Notes under the pieces: model-generated
The model's database searches: none
Seen by the model: only the letters and a program-made list of their open reading frames with translations
What the model was told of the DNA's origin: nothing
Made by a program: the position numbers and the translations under genes
Assembly (NCBI GenBank): GCA_018343915.1
Contig: JABRWF010000006.1
Span: 2,728,001 to 2,792,000, forward strand
Direction: 5' to 3'
DNA length: 64,000 nucleotides
Source: Agroathelia rolfsii
Taxonomy: Eukaryota; Basidiomycota; Agaricomycetes; Amylocorticiales; Amylocorticiaceae
Shown: one piece after another, positions 1 to 12,400 of the stretch
Layout of the letters: every line of letters begins with the position of its first letter
How positions within the stretch are numbered: the first letter of the stretch is position 1

Positions 1-674
1 TTTTCACGCCCTAGATCCTTGCTTATAAATCACCAAAATATTTACTAAGCAAGTTCATAATATTAGTAATATTTATAAAATATTACTAATACAGATCTAA
101 TAATAGGATATTGAGATCAATAGACATTTTACTTACTAATACTATACAAATTACTTACTAAGCACACAGATTGCTTACCAAGCATATTATTCAGCAAATA
201 GGAATATTACTAAGCTGATTTATAAGCTGATTTGTAAGCAACCCTTCTTACTAAGCGGATTAGATAAGCACAGGATTGGCTTACTAATCTTGTAGAAATT
301 AGAATATTTTGTATTATATAAGCACCAGCAAATTCGGCTGGAAATGACAAGTTATTTCACTCGAAAATAGTGAGTTAAATAGTCTACAAGACTAGCTCCT
401 AGAGTACTAACTTCACCCTAGACTTACAAAGTCTACAAGACAAGACAACAAGCCTTTCCTAAAGGGAAACAAGTAGGTAGTCTCAAAGGGACACCGGCTA
501 CAGTCTTATCTTAGGTGTAACAAAGTTACTAATCGCTTTCACAAATAGGTTTTATTGCCTTTAAACCTATAACATCACAGACCATTAACTTTTCAAACAA
601 GTAAGTTAGTTGTCTTTTAAAATAGGTAACTAGTAGATTACAAGTAGTCTACATTACACCATTACCACTAACTT
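1..674. other. AT-rich non-coding tract with repeated TTACTAA motifs
   Basis: No open frame of note. The motif TTACTAA, often continued as TTACTAAGC, recurs irregularly between about 40 and 300, and once near 525. On the minus strand this tract lies directly downstream of the gag fragment at 675-1067, where the rest of gag and pol would be expected; translation there is interrupted by many stops. It is best read as decayed or non-coding transposon sequence. No clear terminal repeat pair was found. Confidence 0.4.
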
Positions 675-1067
675 TCAACACTCGCTAAACCTGTTCTTGA
701 GGTATGTCCACATTTCAGCTGCTGTTGAGCAGTTGACTATGTTGATCTGTAGGACCTCGGGTATTGTCTGGTATAGCACCGTGCGGACGCTTTCGTCCTT
801 GCGTTCCCACTCATTGTATTTTGTCTCGTGAGCATAAAGCTCGGCTTCAGTAGGCTCGATATTTCTACCGTCCTCTCCTTTGTGTGCCGAGGGGGTCTTA
901 GGGGGGGCTTCACGACCATCAAGGTAGCGTTTTAACCCTCGCGCGGTTACATAGGAGGTAAGCTGTCGAGAATACAGCATCCAGTTTTCGCCGTCTTCAT
1001 CAAGTTTGGTGATACGGAGAGGTGTTGAGTCGGTGCTGGTGGGTGCGGAAGCGGTTGAGGAGCTCAT
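675..1067 (-). pseudogene. Ty1/copia-type retrotransposon gag fragment (UBN2-like)
   Basis: A 130-residue frame starts at an ATG and ends at a TGA. Its order of features matches the N-terminal part of copia-type gag polyproteins: a Ser/Thr-rich start, then ITKLDEDGENWMLYSRQL (residues about 19-36; Leu-x-x-x-Asn-Trp pattern), then a helix-rich middle and the signature TAAEMWTYLKNRF near the end. Full gag is normally at least twice as long and is followed by protease, integrase and reverse transcriptase, none of which are visible in the 674 bases downstream. The family assignment comes from known copia gag features; that the copy is dead is inferred from the early stop and missing pol. A domesticated gag-only gene is possible but unsupported. 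Confidence 0.7.
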
Positions 1068-1083
1068 AACCTTTTAAATTTGC

Positions 1084-1227
1084 TAACACCAATATTAACT
1101 TCAGTTATTATTGTAAGAACTCTAGTATATACCTAACACCAATATTACTAGAGGAGGTAATGAGCATAAGAATGAAAATAGGAATGTAAAACAATATACG
1201 TACACTTCAGTTATTATTGTAAGAACT
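1084..1227. repeat. Short direct repeats with nested hairpins upstream of the gag fragment
   Basis: A 24-bp sequence occurs identically at 1098-1121 and 1204-1227 (106-bp spacing), and a 14-bp sequence (TAACACCAATATTA) occurs at 1084-1097 and 1134-1147. The second 24-bp copy is also the core of a hairpin, with CACTTCAGTT at its left and AACTGAAGTG at its right. A second hairpin pairs CTCTAGTA near 1120 with TACTAGAG near 1145. The position, just 5' of gag on the minus strand, fits an element leader or LTR remnant. Confidence 0.6.
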
Positions 1228-1573
1228 GAAGTGTGTTGAAGGGTAGCAGCGGTGATGATGTGTCTAAGGTCACATGATCACCGGAAGTATATCAGTATGT
1301 ACAGTATGCGTGCGGAGTAAAGGTAGGGGAGTAATATGACAGGATATAGAATGTATCATAGACATGATGAGTATGCGGATGAAATAAAATGTCCTTACTG
1401 CTTGTATCACAACACAAGCATCGTCGTCGTCTGGAGTGTGTCTGTAGGAGTGTCATGGGTATTGTTGGTGCAGGGTTAAGCTTTATTGGAATACCTACCC
1501 AAGTCAAAATCATGGGGTCTTCCTACGAAACCAAAACGCTTCGTCGTCTTTCCGATTGCAGAAGACTATTCGA
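1228..1573. other. Intergenic sequence, nothing recognised
   Basis: Lies between the repeat cluster and the stop codon of the minus-strand gene that ends at 1574; it probably includes that gene's 3' untranslated region. Short open frames on both strands show no recognisable protein. Confidence 0.4.
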
Positions 1574-2841
1574 TTAGCAAGAAAATCGATTTTGGGGCAG
1601 AGTTGTGAGAGTTACCTGTCCAAGCTCCGATTCCTTTACATTCGCTGGGAACCCTTGCTGTTTCTTCTCTTTGTCACCCACGGCGACGGAGGGGATGTGC
1701 GCATGAGAGCAGCAGTGAGACGAAGCGACCTTTTCCACAAAGGTCTCGCGGCTAGGTGAAGAGGATGAGGATACGTTCGATATCTTGAAGGTATCAACGC
1801 CATCTTGAGAAGCGTTGACCATCGCAAGGTACTCGCTGCATTCCTCTTTAAGCGTCACGAATGATGCCTTGGGACCGGCGACAGTGACAGGGGTCGGGGT
1901 GGGCGCAGGAGGATCTAATTTGACATTCTCCTTGTCGCCACAGTCAGGTCGAGGCATGATGAATCCATATCGCTTGCTGACTCCACGAGCCGCGTGGGTG
2001 ACGATGGGATCAAGGTTATAATGCGTCTTGAAGTTGTCCATCTGAACCAGAAGGTGTTCACTACACAGAATTCATCAGTATCGGAGATCATGTTTCACAA
2101 AATCAAGCGAACAAGAACAACGTACCGCTTTCGCTTCATCCTCTCTTCTATTACTTCGGTCTTATAGTTGATTGAATCTGATGTGAGTGTAAATGTTAGG
2201 GATAATATTCAGACGAAAAGAGAAACATTAAAATGCGTACTAATTTTATCCACACCGCAAGGGAATAGCTCATGAATCTTACTAGAATCACAGCGCAAGA
2301 TCCGTCCTTGTCTCTTCGTACTCCTTTCCTTGAGCTCAAACGAAGCCAAGTCGACACCATCGATAGTAAATAGAGAGGGCTTGACGGTAGGTGCATACTT
2401 GTTCGTCGCCGAGGGAAGAACGGACTGACGACGGTTGGCAGCGTCGACGAGGGTCAGTCGACGAATCCGGTTATTATCATGCTTGTTGGGCTTCAAGAAT
2501 TGTCAGTTAAAGGGAAAATGTGTAGAGAAGATGACACTTACCTCGTCAGCCATTGAAAATCGGACAGACTCGCGGTGGTAGAGAGCGTCAACGAGACTGA
2601 GGCGACGAAGCGGCTGGACGGTGGTGCAATGATCGTCCTTGGGCTTTACCACAGTGGCATGGAGGTGCACAATCATGCCATTAATCAGTTCGGCAAGGGT
2701 AGAGGATGACGGGACTGGGGATGGTAAACAGCCGCAAGGAAGATCAAGAAGAACCTGGGAGGGAGCCGGGGCAGCAGGAGGACTTGGAGTGCAGATTGCT
2801 CGAACAGTATCACGGATAGACCTGAGGAAAGTAGCCAACAT
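1574..2841 (-). CDS. Unknown protein with a duplicated RRLxLVDA motif, 4 exons
   Basis: Exons on the minus strand: 2841-2542, 2490-2256, 2177-2126, 2060-1574, joining in frame to 357 residues. Introns have donors GTAAGT, GTGTGG and GTACGT and AG acceptors. I do not recognise the family. The N-terminal third is Pro/Ser-rich. A motif is present twice: RRLSLVDALYHRESV near residue 78 and RRLTLVDAANRRQSV near residue 108, on either side of the first intron. The middle has a basic, helix-prone stretch (EVIEERMKRKREHLLVQM, about residues 183-200). The C-terminal 130 residues are Ser/Lys-rich and probably disordered. No signal peptide or membrane segment is visible. Start choice: first ATG of the open frame, with no obvious upstream exon. 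The gene is moderately certain because three junctions keep frame; function is unknown. Confidence 0.6.
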
Positions 2842-3652
2842 GATGGATACGAGGTAAGTCTACCAGGTAGGGAAGGAGGAGAGATGGCATCATTGTATAG
2901 ATTTGAGGGAGGGAGGGGAGGCTGACTACTTAGAGGCTGACGAGAATCGTATGATGCCCCGGGCTCTCGGATGCGTGGTCCAGCGCAAAATACAGGCAAA
3001 GGACACCTGATTTTCCAGTTTAATTTCAAGTCTCCATGCGCAAATTTATTTTAAATCTGGTCATTACAAAGATGGAGATGTTAACGATACAATGCACTAC
3101 GTTGGGGGATGAGTAATTTTCAGTAGATGTAGCATCTCGGGCTGAGGGTAGTCCGAGTCAGCCGCTGGCACCAGTTGGAGGTTTGCTCGTAGTCCCGTCC
3201 ACTTATAGACAATGGAAATTTTAGCCATGCAATTCGCAATGGTTTGAGTTATCAGTACGGACGACGTGAAGATATCGAACATGAATGCATCAGCGCAACT
3301 GAAGAAGCTTCGCTCAAGAGTCATGATCCTAAGAAGTAAGCGGTATTACATCATATCAACATCTGCGCATTCCGACGCCACACATTACACTTGGCTATGT
3401 TTTTTGACGATAAACCATGTGCATATCACCATGTCAAGACTACGAGTACACAAACTAGGGTATATAAGAACTAACAGATAAACATATCTACGTAGATATA
3501 AGAGAAATTTCATCATAAGGGCATATATCCAAAAAAAAAAGAGATAACCAAGCAAAAGCAGATACCAGAGAGCACATAGGTATATAGATAGCGGATAAAT
3601 TCCAACCGATCGACCGGTCTCCATCCTCCTACGCGTCCACAAACACACAATC
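2842..3652. other. Intergenic sequence between two minus-strand genes
   Basis: About 0.8 kb separates the start of the 1574-2841 gene from the stop of protein A. It contains the upstream region of the former (2842 on) and the 3' flank of the latter. Several short open frames overlap on both strands; none resembles a known protein. Confidence 0.4.
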
Positions 3653-6600
3653 CTATATTTTCCACGAGTTTCTCCCCCTCAAGCTCACCACACTCGCACT
3701 CCGACCCATGCTGGCACTCCGCAAATCAGAGAAACTCCCAACGCTCCTCAAACTGCTCATACTACCCCGCCTGGACAACGATCCCTCCCGGTAAAAACTG
3801 CAGTCAGGCATGCTCATATTCGCCTCCTCCTCCTGTCTCCGCTGCATCTCGTCGAAGCTCTGTACCAGCTCGCGCACGCTACTCGCGCTGCCCGTGCGCA
3901 CCAGCGGCTTCCGACCATCACCACTCACGGACGCACTGCGCCAACGGCTGTCCCTCTCCTCCTCCGGCACAGCGCGCAGGTCGACCAACCGTCTTGGCTC
4001 CTTCTTTACCCGCGTTGGGGTGGGTATTAGCGGCAGCACATGATGCAGATCCACGAGCTCTCTCGGGTGCAGAGGCGCCACGGGCGGCTCGCGCTCCAGC
4101 TGCTGGGCGGGCACGGGCTTGAGCTCAACGCTGGTGTCCGCCGGCGGGAGGGGCAGACCGGGCAGCGCTGGCTTGCGTGCCGCTGCGGTTTGCTTCTTGG
4201 CGGGCGTAGGCTTTTTAGGCTTGGAGGGGGAGAGGTAGGTGAAGAAGTTTTTCACGCGCTGCACGAGGGTCGAGCGGGGAGGGGAGCCCCGGGCTTGGTG
4301 GGACGACGATGATAGGTACGAATGATCGGCCTTGCTGGAGGATGAGCTGCTTGTCGTGCTCCCTGCAGATGAAGTAACACTCTGGGAGTCCGAAGAGCCT
4401 GAGGTATTGGCTGGTGTAAACGGCGGCGGGGGCGGGGGTGCCGCAGAGAACGAAGAGGACGACAGCCCCAGACTCGGGGTTTGGAACCTCACGCCCCGTA
4501 TGAGTGTCGACAGTCCGGGCGTCTCTTCTAGATTGGCCGATGCTGCAGGGGATAACAACGACGGAGTAGCGGCAACAGTAGAGGATTTACCCTTGGTAAC
4601 CCCCTCAGGCGACTGACTCGCAATCTTTACCGCTTCTCTTATCAGATAGTTGTACCGCGGCGCGGCCAACGAGGCAGGCACCTCCACCTTCTTCTTTCCC
4701 TTATTCACCGCGGGCGTGCTGCGCATATCCTCCAGCGACGCGTGCTTCGTCAGCCCACGAGCCGGCATGGACGCTGTTGTAGTGGGAGGCGGGAACATCG
4801 GCCTTGTCTGTGCGCTCCGTCTCGCCAGGGGGGACGAAGTATCGAACTGACCGCTACCAAAGCCATATCCATTGCCATTGGCACGAGCGGGCGAGTCAAA
4901 ATCGAGGCTCATATCCGGCAAGGACGTCGACCCAGGGCCGGCGCCGGCGGCGAAAGACTCGTCATATTCAAATGAAGTCGAATTGTTGTACCCGGGCGTG
5001 GCCGACAAGTTCGGCGGCGCACCCACGCGCGCTGCGAACATCGGCGTGGGCGGCGCAAAGTTGCCCGTTTTCTGCTTCTTCTGTACGGCGCGTACACGGG
5101 CGCGCAGGCTGTCCCTATAATCGCAAATCAGCACAATCAGCATCGCTGTCGTCATTTATCACCACCACCACCACCACCATCGACGTGAAAGATAAACAAT
5201 AAATAAATAAAAGATACACACATAGTCCAATCCGGCCCGTACATTCCCAACTCCATATCCATCACCTGCTCGTCCGACACGACACCGAGGAGCTCCAGGA
5301 AGCGATCGACGACAGCCTCGACGTCCACGCGGCCCGCAACGGCCATAGAACGCGAGTCAGGCGCGCCAGCGAGCTCGAGGCGTTCATCAGAGAAGCATGC
5401 GTCGAGCGCCTGCCAGTCCGCTCTCGTCCACGCGCGCGGGGTGGAGAGGAGGGCGACGGTCGAGTCTCCCGATCCCATCTCATGGGACGAGGAGATTGAC
5501 ATGATGGAGGCGCAGGAGGTGTTGGCGGACGGAGGGGGCAGTGAGGCGTTGGACATGAACGACGCATTGGACGCAAACGACGCATTGGATGCAAACGACG
5601 CATTAGAGGCGAACGATACATTGTTGGGGTCAACGAACGACGCGTCGTTGGAGACAAAGGATCCGTTCTCATCCGGCGCGCCAATGGTCGAAAACGATGC
5701 GTTCCGGCTGAGACTCCGGCTTGGACCTCGGCTTCCACTTGGGCCGTAGAAGCTCGCGTTGGGCGTGATCGTGCTCATGCTGGCGATGCTCCCCAGACTG
5801 CCCTCCCGCTCGAGGTCCCGGCGGGCGCTCTTGATCAGCTGCGGCACGCTCATCTCCGTGATCTTCCTGTCATCGTTATCGGTGTCGAGCATGAACGTGC
5901 GTCTTGAATTCGCGCGTGACTTGGTGATACCACTGCCAGGGAGATCTGCACGGCGCGCGCGCCGCGCGAGGCGTTTCGAGAAGAAGTCGTAGTCGTGCTA
6001 GAATTATATTTTATGTATATTTTTTAGACTCAACTTTATTTTAAAAACAAAGAAAGAAAAGAGAGGGAAAAAAAAAAATGAAATAAGCGAAAAATTGGGC
6101 CTCCCAAAAACACTTACCGATGTGAGAATTGCCGCCGCCCTGGCTGCCACGCGCGGATCGGCGCTGACAATCTTGAGCAGCTCCGGATCCTGGTCCGCCT
6201 CGGACGAGGCGATCGACGCTGGCTCGTCGTCCGAGCGTAAGTCGACAAAGTACCGCCCGTCGTCGTGGGATTGTTGAACGGCGTCGTACGAGCGCGAGAG
6301 GGTGTCGATATCCAGAGAGATCGATGCCGATGTTGGTGCTGGTGCTGGTGCTAACATGCCGGGGTCGTCGAAGAGGAATGTGTCGGAGGGTGCGGTTGTT
6401 GCAAAGTCGTTTCTTGTGGTGGTGGTGGTGGTGGCGACGGCGGTAGCGTTTTTGTGGTTATGTGTCGAATTATGATGATGGTGATGTGTTCGCGGAGAGT
6501 TTTGCAGACGCCGATTGAGACGAGCTAGCGACGGGGAGGAGACGGGCGAGTAGGTGCGTCCGCGGCCGATGGATGCAGCACGATGATCTTCCTCCATTTC

Positions 6601-7989
6601 GTCGTCGTCCTCAATCCTGTCCGTCTCTTCGCCTTCGTCCGTGAGATCGTCTTCATGTTGCGTAGGGCGAGCGTGCCCCGACGAGCTGAATGTCATATTA
6701 CCAGCGTTGATGCTACGGTCAAAACTTCCATCCATACTCTCTTCTTCTTCAAAGGACGTCTGGGCTTCTTGAGCTTTGCCACTCCTGGACACAAACAAGC
6801 TTGGTGACTGGAACGTGATGTTTGACATATCCATGTGGTGTTCGTTCCGCTGCGCCCCTGACGCTGGTCGGGGAGTAGAATGGGCCGCCTGATGGTGATC
6901 GTCGCCGTCACCCATCCAAGGATGTTCATCTGCATGGGCAGAGTTTTCTGTTTCCTTGCCGTTTGTAGCGGCAACAACGGGGACTGTAGGCTCTACCTCT
7001 TCATGTTTGATAGCCACTACTGAGGAGCTCAAGCCTGACGGCGGCGGCGCCTTTCTCCGCGTGGGGAAATTTGTGTCAGGCGCGGGTGAGGCCAGCAAGA
7101 GTATCGGGTCATCAGACGGCGACGAAGGGGCCGGAGTTCTTCGCTGAGCACTGCCTAGCAGGGTGGCTGCAGGTGTTTCGTGCTTCACTGTAATGTGTGT
7201 AGTGCGCGCAGAGTCGGATTTGCTCCTCCGCGGGGGCTTGGAGGGCGTGCTAAAGAGCGGCGGCGGCGGCGGCTGTGGCCAGTTTCCCGTAGTTTCTTGT
7301 GTATTTTGGGAGGATTGATTTTGTGTATCGCTTTCCGTTGAAACCGTGTTGGAAAGATGATCACCATCCTGTGTTACCGTCGTCGTCATCGTCGTCTCCG
7401 GTAAAGCACCCACGTCCTGCATAACAGCATCCTCCTTTGCATCCACCTCCATAGCCTCATGGGCTACTTCTTTGGTTGATTGTGTAGGGGATGAAGGGAC
7501 GTAGTAAGGCAGCACGCCCCCACTTCCACTGGAGCGGGACATGCGCGTGCGCGAGCGCGTCAGGCGCTGGGGCGTCTCGTCCTGGTCCGCAGCCGGATCT
7601 GAATCGTCCACACCTCGTGTGCGCCGTATCGTCCGCGGACGCTTGGCCGTCGACGGACGCGAGCCAGAGGGGGGAGTCACTGGCGTGGGGTTGAGGCTTC
7701 GCGAACGATGGTGACGAGATGATGATGATGAAGATGAAGATGGTGTCTCGGGAAGGCGGTCGGATTCGCGGCGGGATTGTTTCCTCGCCTTGGGGTTCGG
7801 TGTGGTATCTACGGCGGTGGTCGATGTGTTGGGGCGTACGGGCGAGTGGGCGGCGGCGGTGCGTTTGCGCTTGGCGGTGCCGGTGCCGGTGCTGGTGCTG
7901 GTGCTGGTGGTCATCGTGGTTGCTACTACGGTTGATGTGATGTCTTCTATAGAAGAGGTGGTGGTGGTGCCTTGCGCACGCCCGCGCAT
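3653..7989 (-). CDS. Large low-complexity protein A, unknown function, paralogue of the 34643-40299 gene
   Basis: Exons on the minus strand: 7989-6118, 5997-5222, 5114-3653, joining in frame to 1,369 residues. Donors are GTAAGT and GTGTGT. The N-terminal 600 residues are Ser/Thr/Pro-rich with basic patches such as RKQSRRESDR, SP sites and His runs, and look disordered and nuclear. Ordered blocks then follow: DPRVAARAAAIL at the exon 1 end; a basic stretch KRLARRARRADLP; a Ser/Asn/Ala/Phe tandem repeat; PRAWTRADWQALDACF (about residue 811); the junction GPDWTMDSLRARVRAVQKKQ with APPTP after it; LVDLHHVLP and RRLVDLRAV; LVQSFDEMQRR near the C-terminus. The same blocks occur in the same order in the second gene, and the two introns map to the same places. 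No catalytic signature, signal peptide or membrane segment is visible. I do not recognise a named family; a nuclear or cytoskeletal regulatory role is only a guess. Confidence 0.8.
5543..5614 (-). repeat. 18-bp tandem repeat coding for SFASNA units inside protein A
   Basis: Four adjacent 18-bp units (5543-5560, 5561-5578, 5579-5596, 5597-5614) differ by a few bases. On the minus strand they encode repeated Ser-Phe-(Ala/Met)-Ser-Asn-Ala hexapeptides, with degenerate copies (SFVSNDA, SFVDPNN) upstream in the protein. The repeat keeps the reading frame, and copy number could vary between strains. The paralogue has no such array, only single NLDASFLHG and SFAFSEP stretches in the matching region. 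Confidence 0.85.
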
Positions 7990-8793
7990 CTGGCGTGTAC
8001 GGTGGAGGGGGTCAATCTGGTGATTTGAGCAGCAAGTTGCTATTGTCTATTTTACCTCCAAGTCTGGCGCGTTATCGTCTGTATGGATGGGAGCCAAAGC
8101 AAGGCTTGTTCGTCGTGTCCTGGGAGTACTAGTAGTAATAGTATGTTCGTAAGAAGAGGTTGTTATGGGGGGACAGTTTTCCATCTAAATGAGGTATTTT
8201 GCCTTTGTTGTATGGGTGCGAGGACGGTGAGACCAAGCGTCCTCGACAATTACTAGTTGTAGTAGTAGTATGTATGTATATGTACAAGTCTGACCTGCAA
8301 CAGTCTCGTGCCGGATTCAAAACCACCACAACGCGGTCACGTGATGATGGGCCTGCCCTAATAAACTGTAACACGCGACGCGAATATGATTTTTATTACT
8401 ATTAGAGTCTAATGTAAGTAGTCTTATACATATTATACTGTAGGAATTATATATGACGATGTATGTATGTATTACCCTGCCTGGGAATGGGTCTGTGGCA
8501 GTGCAGACCACGTGACGAGTGCTGATGAGAGCAAGAAGCAAGCCTCGTGACATTTATAGTTATCCTTTTACATTTATCTCTCTGATCAACGAGTTTCCGT
8601 TTGTCTGAGTGCCAATGAAAATGCTGCCTGTATCTTGTCTGCTCGTCTCTTTCCCTGTGACACCTCCCCTTCGTGTGTTCTCTCTCTCTCTCTCCAGTCC
8701 GTCATTTATACTAGCAGTTACCTTGGCCCATCATGAACGTCAGTAAATGCACTCTCTCTCTGTTCTCTGATATATATATATATCCACATCCAG
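7990..8793. promoter_or_regulatory. Divergent intergenic region with TCACGTGA, (TA)n and CT-rich leader
   Basis: This 804-bp region separates protein A (minus) from the giant DUF6606 gene (plus) and should hold both promoters. A perfect TCACGTGA palindrome sits at 8337-8344 and a second CACGTGA at 8509-8515. A CT dinucleotide run around 8680-8697 and a short (TA)n at about 8770-8783 lie just before the plus-strand ATG; pyrimidine-rich leaders are common near fungal transcription starts. Factor identity is not shown by the sequence; CACGTG is a bHLH-type core. Confidence 0.5.
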
Positions 8794-9437
8794 ATGGACA
8801 ACCTAGGGATCGCAACCCTCAAATACCTCGTCTACCATGTCTTCATGCCCCCTCAGCTACCCTCACGCTCTGATCACTCTCCTGCACGAGACCAGGAACT
8901 ATGTCAGATACTACTAGACATTGCCACCCGCTTTCGTGCTACTCTCAAGGACACCCAGCTCACGGCGTGGAAACCCATCGTCCCTATGCTAAAAAACTTG
9001 TCTAATCTACACGACTCTAATACACTCGAGACAGCAGTCCTAATCAAGCAATTTAGATACTCTAGGAGCGGATGTTAGTTTATCAGCATTTTCTTTCTTC
9101 TTTTCGTGCTAATTTTTTTTTAATAAAAAAAAATCTAGGCATCTTGACAATCCCCATTCGCGCACAAAACGCGTGTGTAATCATCAGAAGGGGGCCAGAG
9201 TTCACCATCTTTGAAATCTTCGAGGTCGATCCGCCCAATAGTCAAATCATGGCCTCCGTGGGCAAAGTCGCGCGCGCGTTTCCTGACAAGGCGGTCAAGA
9301 TACCCACCAGTACTTTCAGTAGTCGTTACTTTCAGCAGGAGCTTGCCTCGTTCTTGGCCCAGATGGATTCTGAGTCCCTGGGCAATAGCAGTGACAACAA
9401 TAAAAGCAACTTCAAACAAAGGCTGCCGAGAGCTATG

Positions 9438-9468
<31 letters not shown>

Positions 9469-12400
9469 GGCCTGATGGTGGTGGAAGTGGAGGCAATGTA
9501 ACACCCAATAACGTGCCCAAGGAGCGTGCCGACACCGCCGATCCGCATTATATTACAAAATTCTTCTTTGCCATTTTACGTGGTTTTCCCGGTGCCAGCG
9601 CCGTCTCCTCAAACAGGGACGACAATGACAACAGTAACAACAACGAAGATCAAAACGGTGCGGACGAGGTTTTCTCAATCATGAAGCGCATCGAAAATGA
9701 TATTATCTGCGCCGGCGACACGACCCACCTTCCCTGGCGCCGATCCTCGCTCTGGACGATTATCCGCGTCACAATCCACACCTCCATCTGTTTCCTGATG
9801 GGCTCGGGCCATCTCTACAAGCTTTTCATGGTCTACCTCACTTCACAGCTCCTCCGCCTCGGCGTTGCCCACAAGCTGAAGAGCGCACGGCTACACTGCA
9901 TGCGCGCCAAAGTCGCTCGCAGGCTGTACAAACTCAAAGAATCCAACGTGCCAGACGAGTTCTCACAAAAGGTGCTCGCCTCCATCAGATTCGCCTCGGA
10001 GTGCATGGAGGCGCGGTGGGAGAAGATCCAGGAGAGGAACAACAATGTCGACGTGTCGGGCGCGCCGCGCTGGATGCCAGAGACGCTAAATCTCGAGCGC
10101 GATACGCTCCTCTCGCTCGCTAATTCGAGGGAGTACATCAAGGGATGCCTCTCGCGCAGGGCCGTGCCGCCGTCCCGCACAGCGTTCTCCCCTACATCGT
10201 ACCATCGCCTGCCTAACACGCCTTCCAGGCCAGCCTTTGCGGCAGGTAAGCGGGCAATAAAGTCCAATTGTTTTGTCGCCCTTGCGGATATCGAGCAGTC
10301 CGTAGAGGCCTACCTCGAGCGCTGGACCAAGCGCAGGCATCAGGAGTTTGAACAATACAAACGCACCCACGGAAGCGCCAATCTCGATGAGAGGCGCCAT
10401 AACAACAACGACGACGACGACGACAACAACGACACTATCACACTAATCCCAACGGAGGTAGCATCCACCATGCTCTTCACCGCCATCGAAACCTACGCCG
10501 CCGCGGCCCAAACGGCGTACAAGGACAGCCCGGAAGACCAGTCTTATATGCTGCTCACTATCTTTGATCTCTGGATGGCGCTGGACCGCACCGCCTTGCT
10601 GCATTACGACATACTGCGGGACTATTCCCCCGAGGTGCCGCTGGAGCTCCTCAACCCTTTGTTACTACGCACGTCCACCGCCCTCGCACGCTACGCCCGC
10701 ATCCAGACGCACATCCAGACACGGCACCGCAACTCGCTCGGCCGCTCCGTCTTCTCCGCCTCGGACGCCATGCTAGCGGACTCGTTCGCCGTGCGGTACT
10801 TTGACGCCTCCCCCTCTTTACGCCTGCTCAAACAAGAAATCGAGTCCTCGGCACGGCACGAGAAGCGCGCCAAGCTGCGCGAGCTGGAGGCGCAAAAGGC
10901 CGAGTACGCCAGGCTGACGGAGCGGTCCGACCGGCTCGTGCATACCTACCAGCCAAACGCGCGCGCGCTCAGCGGGCAGTCGCACGTCAAGCGCAAGTGT
11001 AAGAAATGCACGTTTGAAACCCAGGCGGACGGGTTGGCTATCGAGATTTTCGAGTGGCCGTTGCCCGCGCACGATCTCAAGGCGCGCGAGGCGGTGTTTG
11101 AGCTCCGCGTGCCGAGGGTGTTTCGGGTGTGGCGCGAGGCGACGTATGTGGTCCTGTACGATTTTTGTCGGCCGGGGTTGGAGGCCAAGGACGTGGTGCA
11201 GCACAAGACGCTGCTCAGCTCCTACGGCGGTCTGTCCAGGCATTTTCGGATTGATAACGAGACGTTGGCCATGGTGGAGCGGGGAGTCAGTGGCGCTAGT
11301 GTCGCGGTCCGCGTCACGCTCGCGTCGACGCCCAAGTCATTCACTAGGAACAACATCTACGGCTATGGACGTCGGATATGCGGCATGTCGCTGGCGCGCG
11401 CGTCACCGGAGGACGTGGCGGTGGAGAACACGATGGATTATAGGCTGTTCGATCGCGTCAAGAGCCGCTGGGCGGGGCGCTCGTTTGACGATTGTAATTT
11501 CGAGCCGGTGTGTGTGATGAAGTTGCCCGAGGGGAGTGCATATAGGTATCTGCAGTATGCCGTGGCGGGTGTGGGGCATGCGTCGAATGCGGTTATTGCT
11601 GAGCAGTCCAAGGTTCCTCCGGAGGTAAGTGTTAAAAGAAGAGGCTTTTATTTATTTATTTATTCGTTGGGCAACATGATGGATTACTCTACGTACAGAT
11701 CAGTCTACACGAACATATCGCCTTTGGCTCCCTTCGCGCCGGTGCACGCATCCAATGGCTCAACATCCTCCGCGAGCTACACGCGCAGACGCTTCAGCTC
11801 GATAAGCCAGAAGTACAGACTTTGCTCCTTCAAGCTGCTTGGCAGGTTGGCGAGCTCAACCAGACCCTGGTCTGGCACCACGACCTGGCCGACCCACAGT
11901 TCGGCGAGCTGCTCTTGACGGAGATGAGCGACGTCATGACGGCGACCCAGGAGAACTGGCTGCATACGGTGTCACTCGAGACCGTCGTGCGGCTCATTGC
12001 GCGCTTGTTGGCGTGTTCTACCGCGGCGGTGGATGGTCGGAGGAGTACCGCCGAAGTGGTCTCGTGGGCGTACGAGCTGCTCAGACGCGCGCGCGATATT
12101 GCGTATGGGTGGATGACGCAACTTGTGGATAAGTTGCAGGATGCGGTGGACGACGCGGCGATCGTGGAGCTTCAGCCGCATCTGTGCGCCGCTGCGCTCG
12201 TGTGTCGTGCTGCGTTTGACGTGGACGGCGATCATTTAGAGGCAATGATGAAAGAGGGCGGGGAAGAAGGGGAGAGGGAAGATGTGGCCAAGTTTTTGGA
12301 GTGTCTCGTCCGTATTCATGATAACGTCTCGCTCGACTCGCCCCCGGAACGGCTCAAGCGGCTCCTGGCGCGCGACAGGCGTTTGTCGCACCGCACGAAC

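Noticed and set aside
2685..3029. Alternative minus-strand frame overlapping exon 1 of the 1574-2841 gene
   Set aside because: It does not splice in frame to the downstream exons, while the chosen frame joins three of them.
3810..5120. Several plus-strand open frames of 66-132 codons over protein A
   Set aside because: They are antisense shadows of a GC-rich, Ser/Pro-rich coding exon and show no independent motifs.
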